Below are positions 58,088-64,000 of a stretch of DNA of 64,000 nt, piece by piece (the first letter of the stretch is position 1; each line of letters starts with the position of its first letter). Source of the stretch: Brucella pseudintermedia. Its GTDB lineage: Bacteria > Pseudomonadota > Alphaproteobacteria > Rhizobiales > Rhizobiaceae. A program made the translations under genes and the position numbers. Under the pieces are notes generated by a model. It had not been told where the DNA came from. It searched no databases and saw nothing but the letters and a program-made list of their open reading frames with translations. Location of the stretch: the NCBI RefSeq assembly GCF_042697365.1, contig NZ_CP137605.1; one strand, given 5' to 3'.

Positions 58088-58833
58088 TGCGCATAGCTCC
58101 CGAGATAGGCTTCCCGGACACGGGCGTCCTGCACAACATCTGCCGGCAGTCCGTCAAAAATCACCGTTCCTGCAGCCAGGACAACAACCCGCTTTGCAAA
58201 GCGGAAAACGAGATCCATATCGTGCTCGATCATGAGGACCGCCAAATCGGCAGGTAGTCCGGCAAGCGCTTCCTCAATGCGTCCCGTGTCGCTTTGCGGG
58301 ACGCCGGCGGCGGGTTCGTCGAGCAACAGCACTTTGGGTCGAAGAGCCAAGGCAAGGGCAATTTCCAGAAGACGCTGCTGACCATATGCGATCTCGTTCA
58401 CCCGCAATTGACTGAGAGACAGAAGACCGAGCGTATCCAGAATGTGGCGCACCTCATCCATGATGTCGGGCATTTTGCGATAGTTGCCGAGAATGCATGT
58501 CGTCTTGCCTTCGCGTTGCAGAACAGCAAGCGCGACGTGTTCTTCAGGCGTCATGTCGAAGAAGAGGCGGGTAACCTGAAATGAGCGCACCAGCCCACGC
58601 CGGACACGTTGCATTGCATTGAGCCTGGAGACATTCTCCCCGCCTAACGCCACCGTGCCGGAGGTTGGCGCGAGATTGCCTGTAACAAGATTAATGAAAG
58701 TGGTCTTGCCCGCGCCATTTGGACCAATAAGCGCGACGCGTTCGCCTTTTGCCATGCTGAGCGAAACATCGTTCGTGACTGCCAGTCCGCCGAAATTCTT
58801 GCGCAGATTCGTTACTTCAAACACGGTGCTCAT
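58084..58833 (-). CDS. livG: Branched-chain-type amino acid ABC transporter ATPase (LivG family)
   Basis: A 249-residue ATPase with Walker A GPNGAGKTT, the GLVRSFQVTRLFFDMT block, AYGQQRLLEIALAL in the signature position and Walker B VLLLDEPAAGVPQSD. The signature is a variant (AYGQQ instead of LSGGQ), as is usual for LivG. The C-terminal HDMDLVFRFAKRVVVLAAGTVIFDGLPADVVQDARVREAYLG is complete. It overlaps livM by one base and livF by four. Confidence 0.9.
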   Translation of the reverse strand: MSTVFEVTNLRKNFGGLAVTNDVSLSMAKGERVALIGPNGAGKTTFINLVTGNLAPTSGTVALGGENVSRLNAMQRVRRGLVRSFQVTRLFFDMTPEEHVALAVLQREGKTTCILGNYRKMPDIMDEVRHILDTLGLLSLSQLRVNEIAYGQQRLLEIALALALRPKVLLLDEPAAGVPQSDTGRIEEALAGLPADLAVLMIEHDMDLVFRFAKRVVVLAAGTVIFDGLPADVVQDARVREAYLGSYAQ

Positions 58834-59816
58834 TAGCGATGCGCCTTCTTTTCAAAGTAATAGGCCACGGTTCCATAGAGACCGCGCGGCGCAAACAGCA
58901 CGACAGCAATCAGCAGGGCGCCAACCATTGTAAGCCAGTGGAAGGGATTTGCGGCCGAAACCAGATCCTCAAACCACATGAAGACTATCGTGCCGATCAG
59001 CCCGCCGAACAACGATCCCGTACCGCCAAGAACCAGCATCACCAAAGCTTCAGCCGACAGGGTGAAGCTAAGACTGTCGAGCCCGACGACCTGCGTTGAA
59101 ATGGCGTTCAGCGCTCCGCCAATGCCGGCAATGGCACCGGAGATAACATACATGCGAAGCTGCGCTGACTGAACCGAAGCTCCCATTGCGTGAATACGGA
59201 CCGGATCTTCTTTTACGCCCCGGCAAAGCATGCCGAAGGGCGAGCGCACGACAAAGCGCAGGAAGACGAAGGAAGCGAGCAGCAGGAACACGGCATAAAT
59301 GTAGACGGTGTGTCCGTAGAGATCGAACTCGAATATGCCGAGGATCGGATCGGGCGAAATGCCGCTTAGCCCGTCGCTGCCGCCGGTCCAGCTTGATGCC
59401 TTATTGGCTGCTTCGTGAAAAAGATGGATCACGGCAATCGATAGAACGAGTTGAGCGAGACCGTGGGCACGCAAAATGACCGCTCCGGAAACAAGTCCGG
59501 TGATCGCGCCCGCGATCAGGCCGATGAGTGTCATCAGGATTGGGTCGGTAATTCCGAAATGAGCAGCAGCGATACCGGCACCATATGCGCCAGCGCCGAA
59601 AAGTGCAGCATGACCAAGCGTTGCAATGCCACAGTACCCCGTTACCAGGTCAAGCGACAAGACGAGCAAGGCAATTGCTATGATGCGTGTCAGCAGTGCC
59701 AGATTATCGGGAAACAGAAACCAGCCGATGATGCTGGCCAGGATGATCGCTATGATGCCGAGGAATCCCGCAGGGGAATGACGGCGTTGGTGGAGGCTTT
59801 GCGTCATATCGGTCAT
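58833..59816 (-). CDS. livM: Branched-chain-type amino acid ABC transporter permease (LivM family)
   Basis: A 327-residue permease with about nine to ten helices. Family features are LVTGYCGIATLGHAALFGAGAYGAGIAAAHFGI, GLAQLVLSIAVIHLFHEAANKASSWTGGSDGLSGI, and the loop FGMLCRGVKEDPVRIHAMGASVQSAQLRMYVISGAIAGIGGAL. The C-terminus VVLFAPRGLYGTVAYYFEKKAHR is typical. It overlaps livH by four bases. Confidence 0.91.
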   Translation of the reverse strand: MTDMTQSLHQRRHSPAGFLGIIAIILASIIGWFLFPDNLALLTRIIAIALLVLSLDLVTGYCGIATLGHAALFGAGAYGAGIAAAHFGITDPILMTLIGLIAGAITGLVSGAVILRAHGLAQLVLSIAVIHLFHEAANKASSWTGGSDGLSGISPDPILGIFEFDLYGHTVYIYAVFLLLASFVFLRFVVRSPFGMLCRGVKEDPVRIHAMGASVQSAQLRMYVISGAIAGIGGALNAISTQVVGLDSLSFTLSAEALVMLVLGGTGSLFGGLIGTIVFMWFEDLVSAANPFHWLTMVGALLIAVVLFAPRGLYGTVAYYFEKKAHR

Positions 59817-60682
59817 TTTCTGGCTAGCCTTCCTGCGAGACCGCGCGGGAACAGGGTCACAATGACGATCACCGCCAAATAAAAGAAGAACTCTCCATAT
59901 TCAGGTGCAAGATAACGACCGGTCGTATCGATTGCGCCGAGCAGGAGGCAGGCGATCAGAGCACCGGGTATGGAGCCCGCACCGCCAACGGAGACAACCA
60001 CCAGAAAGGTCACCATGTAGCGGAGTGCGTAATAGGGCTCGACGGGCAGAAGTTCCGCACCAACGACCCCACCGAAGGCTGCAAGCCCGATAGCAAGCGC
60101 AAAGCTGATTGCATAAACGATTTCAGTTCGCACACCGAGAGCCGCCGCCATATTGGCATTGTCGACTGCGGCGCGCAGTTTCACGCCGAAAGCAGTGCGT
60201 TCCATGATGTACCAGAGGCCAAGGGCGACTGCCAAACCGCAGCCGATTGCAAAGACACGGTGTTTCGCAATAGCGCGAAATCCGAGATCGACCGACCCGC
60301 GTAGCACTTCGGGCAAGGGGATCGTTTTCAAAGTCGGTCCGAATATGTAATTGGTGAGACCTATGATGCAGAAAGTGATGCCGATCGTCATCAACACCTG
60401 TGTCAGTTCGGGCGCTCCATAAATGCGCCGATAGAGCAGCCTTTCCACTGGCACTGCGATCACCATTGTGCTGGCGACGGCAAGAATAATCGCAAAACCG
60501 TAATTGAGGCCAAGCTGCTGGGCAGCATAGGATGCGAAATAGCCGCCGATCATCGCAAATGCGCCATGAGCCAGATTGACGACGCGCATCAAACCCATGG
60601 TGACCGAGAGGCCGATGGAAATAACGAAAAGCACCATGCCGTAGGCAAGGGCATCGACAGCAATGCTGAACACTGTCTGCAT
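59813..60682 (-). CDS. livH: Branched-chain-type amino acid ABC transporter permease (LivH family)
   Basis: A 289-residue permease; the ATG at 60682 (MQTVFSIAVDALAYGMVLF) has AGGA about eight bases upstream and removes 22 unlikely residues. Family blocks are GLMRVVNLAHGAFAMIGGYFASY, RTAFGVKLRAAVDNANMAAALGV and VGGAGSIPGALIACLLLGAI. It is separated from the binding-protein gene by a 133-base gap holding a palindromic repeat. Confidence 0.91.
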   Translation of the reverse strand: MQTVFSIAVDALAYGMVLFVISIGLSVTMGLMRVVNLAHGAFAMIGGYFASYAAQQLGLNYGFAIILAVASTMVIAVPVERLLYRRIYGAPELTQVLMTIGITFCIIGLTNYIFGPTLKTIPLPEVLRGSVDLGFRAIAKHRVFAIGCGLAVALGLWYIMERTAFGVKLRAAVDNANMAAALGVRTEIVYAISFALAIGLAAFGGVVGAELLPVEPYYALRYMVTFLVVVSVGGAGSIPGALIACLLLGAIDTTGRYLAPEYGEFFFYLAVIVIVTLFPRGLAGRLARK

Positions 60683-60700
60683 TGAATGATCCTGCTGGAA

Positions 60701-60752
60701 CGTATCCCGAAGTGCGGAAGCTGCTTTTCGGGATACGCGGTAAAACAAACAG
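60701..60752. repeat. Second copy of the Rhizobiales-type palindromic repeat
   Basis: CGTATCCCGAA (60701-60711) and TTCGGGATACG (60727-60737) are exact complements. Between and after them are AAGTGCGGAAGCTGCTTTT and TAAAACAAACAG, which match the core of the element at 25561-25664 although the arms differ. It lies between the livJ-like and livH genes. Confidence 0.65.
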
Positions 60753-60815
60753 TTGCGAACCGGGAGTGAAGACGTTCACGTCTCTCCGGGTAATAGGGCA
60801 GTATTAGCCGCTGGT

Positions 60816-61988
60816 TTATTGACCTTTAAGCCCGGGGTCTCCCTGCTTCTCGAAGGTTTGGATTTCCTTGTTGTAGTAGGTGCCATCCTCAGCCTTGGCT
60901 ACTTCGCGCAAATAAATATTCTGCGTCATGTGACGGCTTTCGGGATCAATGGATACCGGGCCGCGGGGGCTGATCCATTCCATACCTTTCACGGCATCAA
61001 CCGCCTTTTCAGCATCTTTTTTGCCGCCGGTCGCTTCGATCATCTTATATATGACATGCATGCCGTCATAGGCGCCAACCGAAGGAAAAGATAATTCGAC
61101 AGGATTGCCGATGGCTTTTCGGGCTTCCTCGACAAACTTCTTGTTCTCCGGCGAGTCATGGGAAACCGCGTAGTGGAAAGTCGTTAGAACACCGAGAGCA
61201 TTTTCTCCGAGTGCGGGAAGATCGGATTCCTGGGTCAGATCGCCCGGAGCGAAAAGGTGGATGCCGGAGCTCTTCAAGCCGTTATCGACATAGGATTTCA
61301 TGAAACCGAGTGTGGTTGGTCCCGACGGCAGGAAAGCGAAGACACCTTGTGCGCCGGAATCCTTGATGCGTTGCATGATCGGGCTGAAATCGTTCGTGGC
61401 AAGCGGCATGCGAATTGCTTCGACCACTTCGCCCCCAGCTTCTGTGAAAGCCGCCTTGAAAGCATTTTCGGCATCCACACCCGGCCCATAGTCGCTTACG
61501 ACCGAGATGACCTTTTTGACGCCTTTGTCCAGTGCGACTTTTGCAATCGGGGTCGAAGTCTGCCAGGTTGTGAACGATGTGCGCACCACATAGGGACTCT
61601 TGGTGACGATGGAAGATGTGGCGGCATTCATGACCACCATGGGCACATTGCCTTGCTTGAGGATCGGCGTAACCGCCATGGCGTCAGGAGTGAAGTAAAA
61701 ACCGGCGAGGTATTGCACGCCTTCCTTGACCACCAGTTCCTGCGCAAGTGCCTTTGACTGCGCAGGGTCTGCTTGCGGCACATCGCGATAAACGACCTCT
61801 ACAGTGTCATCGCCGATCTTGCTGCCATGTTCGGCCATATAGGCGTCGATACCGGCTTTAAAGTTTTTGCCCTGAAGGGCAAATGGGCCTGAAAATGGAC
61901 CGATGACACCGACCTTCACCACGTCCGCATAAGCTGCTGACGTTGCAAGTGAAAACACCGCGAGCGCGGTTATTGCGATTTTCTTCAT
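60816..61988 (-). CDS. Branched-chain-type ABC transporter solute-binding protein (LivJ/LivK family)
   Basis: A 390-residue periplasmic protein of the Peripla_BP_6 type. The ATG at 61988 has GGAGGAG upstream and gives a signal peptide ending AAYA near residue 22. Mature motifs: VVKVGVIGPFSGPFALQGKNFKAGIDAYMAEHG, EGVQYLAGFYFTPDAMAVTPIL, VVSDYGPGVDAENAFKAAFTEAGGEVVEAIRMPL and the C-terminal RGPVSIDPESRHMTQNIYLREV. The last block resembles receptors for aromatic or amide compounds as much as for leucine, so the ligand is left open. It leads the five-gene liv-type operon. Confidence 0.9.
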   Translation of the reverse strand: MKKIAITALAVFSLATSAAYADVVKVGVIGPFSGPFALQGKNFKAGIDAYMAEHGSKIGDDTVEVVYRDVPQADPAQSKALAQELVVKEGVQYLAGFYFTPDAMAVTPILKQGNVPMVVMNAATSSIVTKSPYVVRTSFTTWQTSTPIAKVALDKGVKKVISVVSDYGPGVDAENAFKAAFTEAGGEVVEAIRMPLATNDFSPIMQRIKDSGAQGVFAFLPSGPTTLGFMKSYVDNGLKSSGIHLFAPGDLTQESDLPALGENALGVLTTFHYAVSHDSPENKKFVEEARKAIGNPVELSFPSVGAYDGMHVIYKMIEATGGKKDAEKAVDAVKGMEWISPRGPVSIDPESRHMTQNIYLREVAKAEDGTYYNKEIQTFEKQGDPGLKGQ

Positions 61989-62118
61989 GTTCTCCTCCCT
62001 ATCGCCCACCATTCCTGCCCGTGACCGTCTCATCGCAACAGGGAATGTCCTGATTTCAGCATGCCTATCTAAATGGTCATGTAAAATGAAAAATTTCTTA
62101 TAATTGATACTCGGATGG

Positions 62119-63183
62119 TTATGTATTTGCCGCAGGTCCAGTGCCGATCCGGACGACCTTGTCGATTAGCGCTGATGCTATGTTGAGAGCGCCGCCTGTT
62201 GACGCAACGATCTGTGGCAGGATCATCCATTCCACCATCCAGGCCGCTCCTGAGCGTTCCTGTTCGTGCACCATTGCCTGATGAAGCCCTCCCATTTGGG
62301 CTGCGTTGAAACGAGCCAGGCTAACCAGTATCTCTGCGCCTACCGGATTTTGCTTGTGCGGCATAGCCGACGAACCGCCGCCTCCTGTCAAGGTGAGTTC
62401 CTCGCCCGTTTCGGCCATGAGTGCGATATCCTGCCCGAATTTTCCCAGAGTCCCCGTGAGAAGCGAAAGCAAATTGCCGAACTCGACGATAAATGCGCGC
62501 TGGCTGTGCCATTGCGGATTATCGTGCAATTCCAGCTTTTGTGCTAGCAGCGCACGCAGGGCAGGCCCTTGCTCGCCGAATTTTTCAAGCGTTCCTGCCG
62601 CGCCTCCGAACTGCACGGGAAAGGAGATGGCGTCCAACTTCGCGCTGTAAGCGCAGAGAGGATGTTTCCAGCTCGATATGCGGTCCGATACGGTTATGGG
62701 AAGAGCAGGCTGCATACGTGTATAGCCGGTCAGCGCGTTCTTTCCGAACGTCACATCAAGCCAGTCGTAGCGCCGTACGAGTTGTTGAATTCGTCCGTGG
62801 AGAATTGAGCTTATGCGTTTCAATCGCAAAACGAGACTCGTATCGATGACATCCTGGCTCGTCGCGCCAAAATGGACATATTCTCCATAATCTTTCCCGA
62901 CAGCCGACTTTAGCTCTTTCACGAGCGAAGGAATAACCACGCCATCGCGCGCCGTTGCCTTTGCGAGATTCGGGAGGTTGGGTTCAAACGTCTCCATCGT
63001 TTTCGCGATCGCAAGTCTAGCCTCGGTGGGTATCAGGCCGAGATCGGCTTGAGCATCCGACAAAGCGGCTTCGTAACGTAACATTTCCGAAATATCGGCT
63101 GTCCCCGTAAACAGACTCAATATCTCTTCGTCATCGCCGAAGAGCTGTGCCAGAAATGGATGTTCGAAGACCGAGATACTCAT
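62119..63183 (-). CDS. pcaB: PcaB, 3-carboxy-cis,cis-muconate cycloisomerase
   Basis: A 354-residue member of the fumarase/aspartase superfamily. Active-site segments: VHFGATSQDVIDTSLVLR, TGYTRMQPALPITVSDRISSW, and the signature GGGGSSAMPHKQNPVGAEI. It converts 3-carboxy-cis,cis-muconate to 4-carboxymuconolactone in the protocatechuate branch of the beta-ketoadipate pathway. It lies three bases after pcaG, and the pcaH-G-B order is that of alphaproteobacterial pca operons. It is shorter than the roughly 450 residues of pseudomonad PcaB, as is normal for rhizobial forms. Confidence 0.93.
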   Translation of the reverse strand: MSISVFEHPFLAQLFGDDEEILSLFTGTADISEMLRYEAALSDAQADLGLIPTEARLAIAKTMETFEPNLPNLAKATARDGVVIPSLVKELKSAVGKDYGEYVHFGATSQDVIDTSLVLRLKRISSILHGRIQQLVRRYDWLDVTFGKNALTGYTRMQPALPITVSDRISSWKHPLCAYSAKLDAISFPVQFGGAAGTLEKFGEQGPALRALLAQKLELHDNPQWHSQRAFIVEFGNLLSLLTGTLGKFGQDIALMAETGEELTLTGGGGSSAMPHKQNPVGAEILVSLARFNAAQMGGLHQAMVHEQERSGAAWMVEWMILPQIVASTGGALNIASALIDKVVRIGTGPAANT

Positions 63184-63186
63184 GCG

Positions 63187-63804
63187 TCAAATATCGAAAA
63201 AGACGGTTTCTTTCTCGCCCTGTAAGTGAATATCGAAATGATAGACGCTACTCTCGCGCTGACCGATAAGGGTTTGCACCCGGCTGCGGTGCTCAATGCG
63301 AGCAAGGATAGGATCCTCGGTATTGGCATCGGCTTCGTCGGAAAAGTACATTCGTGTCTGCAAGCCAAGATTAATGCCGCGGGCCACGATCCACAAGACG
63401 ACGTGCGGCGCCATGAGGCGACCGTCCTTGAAAGGAACGCGACCAGGCTTGATCGTCTCGAAAGTAAACTCGCCTGTGTCCATATGGCTCGGGCACCGGC
63501 CCCAACCACGAAAGCCCACGTCGGCCTTGCCGCCGGTTTCAGAAGGGCTGTTATAAAGGCCGCGTGCGTCAGCCTGCCATATTTCGACAAGCGCATCGCG
63601 AAGCGGCGCGCCCATTCCGTCAATGACACGGCCTTTGATGGTGATGCGTTCGCCCGTGGTCTCCTCACCATAGAGGGGGCCGGACCCAAGATCCTGCTCG
63701 AAGACGCCGCTGATCCCGACAAAGTTCGGGGTCAAACCGATATGGACATAAGGGCCGGCGGTCTGTGACGCCGTTTCTTTCAGATATGTGAGAGGTTGCG
63801 CCAT
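63187..63804 (-). CDS. pcaG: PcaG, protocatechuate 3,4-dioxygenase alpha subunit
   Basis: A 205-residue intradiol dioxygenase subunit. Motifs: TASQTAGPYVHIGLTPNF at the N-terminus, GERITIKGRVIDGMGAPLRDALVEIWQADARGLYNSP, GFRGWGRCPSHMDTGEFTFETIKPG and APHVVLWIVARGINLGLQTRMYFSDE. The alpha subunit lacks the iron ligands and pairs with PcaH. The enzyme opens the ring of protocatechuate. The start lies one base after the pcaH stop. Confidence 0.95.
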   Translation of the reverse strand: MAQPLTYLKETASQTAGPYVHIGLTPNFVGISGVFEQDLGSGPLYGEETTGERITIKGRVIDGMGAPLRDALVEIWQADARGLYNSPSETGGKADVGFRGWGRCPSHMDTGEFTFETIKPGRVPFKDGRLMAPHVVLWIVARGINLGLQTRMYFSDEADANTEDPILARIEHRSRVQTLIGQRESSVYHFDIHLQGEKETVFFDI

Positions 63805-63805
63805 A

Positions 63806-64000
63806 CTAATTGCCCTCCGGACGATTTTCGAAGAGGGTTGAACGGCGGCCGCGCAACACGATATCGAACTTATAAGCGAGCATATCCATCGGCAGACTGG
63901 CGTTCATATCGAGCGGTGCGACCAGCCGTTCGACGGCCGATCTGTCCGGGATGGTTTTGACGATCGGGCACATCCAGATCAATGGATCGCCTTCGAAGTA
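63806..64000 (-). CDS. pcaH: PcaH, protocatechuate 3,4-dioxygenase beta subunit (partial, 5' end outside window)
   Basis: Only the last 64 codons are inside the window. They read FEGDPLIWMCPIVKTIPD, then a central part with AVERLVAPLDMN, and end FDIVLRGRRSTLFENRPEGN, the strongly conserved PcaH C-terminus. PcaH carries the non-haem iron site (in the missing part). The gene precedes pcaG on the same strand. Confidence 0.93.
   Translation of the reverse strand, partial: YFEGDPLIWMCPIVKTIPDRSAVERLVAPLDMNASLPMDMLAYKFDIVLRGRRSTLFENRPEGN

Overview
The window looks like an alphaproteobacterial, Rhizobiales chromosome segment, most likely of the Brucella/Ochrobactrum group. This is an inference from protein style, the DUF1127 and DUF3775 proteins, the pca gene order, a Rhizobiales-type intergenic repeat and the very high density of ABC/TRAP uptake systems. 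There is no rRNA, tRNA, CRISPR array, insertion sequence or phage gene that I can see. Gene starts were chosen by Shine-Dalgarno position and family length, so several are shorter than the longest open frame.

Layout. 1-4760 (+): a peptide-type ABC transporter (solute-binding protein cut by the window edge, two permeases, two ATPases), ending in a terminator shared with a convergent aldehyde dehydrogenase (4820-6265, -). 6390-15024 (-): DUF3775 protein and the complete potassium system kdpF-A-B-C-D-E, with two extra tiny membrane reading frames, one between kdpA and kdpB and one, apparently frameshifted, ahead of kdpF. 15174-19751 (-): flavoprotein dehydrogenase, TauE/SafE exporter, class IV aminotransferase, DMT exporter. 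20007-24467 (+): DUF1127 protein, a DUF2938 membrane protein behind a structured leader, a purine-type NCS2 permease with a nucleoside deaminase, and a TIM-barrel isomerase.

24524-35582: a sugar-acid catabolic locus. The minus-strand arm carries a TRAP transporter, a fumarylacetoacetate-hydrolase-family enzyme, an enolase-superfamily dehydratase, a beta-hydroxyacid dehydrogenase and a DenD-like dehydrogenase. The divergent plus-strand arm carries a GlcD-like FAD oxidoreductase, a FadR-type GntR regulator, an SDR and a gluconokinase. Palindromes in both control regions are candidate operators. The true substrate is unknown to me. 35585-41642 (-): an SLC13 transporter and the glycerol-3-phosphate system ugpB-A-E-C.

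42041-47600 (+): a LacI regulator, a perfect 20-bp palindrome, a polar amino acid ABC transporter, a 2-hydroxyacid dehydrogenase and a small barrel protein. 47624-55574: a membrane dipeptidase (-) and, divergently, a second dipeptide ABC transporter whose last gene is a D-aminopeptidase-like serine hydrolase. 55679-57370 (+): adenine deaminase, whose stop codon abuts that of a minus-strand branched-chain-type ABC operon (57371-61988). 62119-64000 (-): pcaB, pcaG and the end of pcaH of the protocatechuate (beta-ketoadipate) pathway.

Overall this is a scavenging region in which uptake systems are paired with the enzymes that process what they import. The items least explained by standard annotation are the small kdp reading frames, the leader before the DUF2938 gene, the palindromic operators, and the exact substrate of the 24-35 kb locus.
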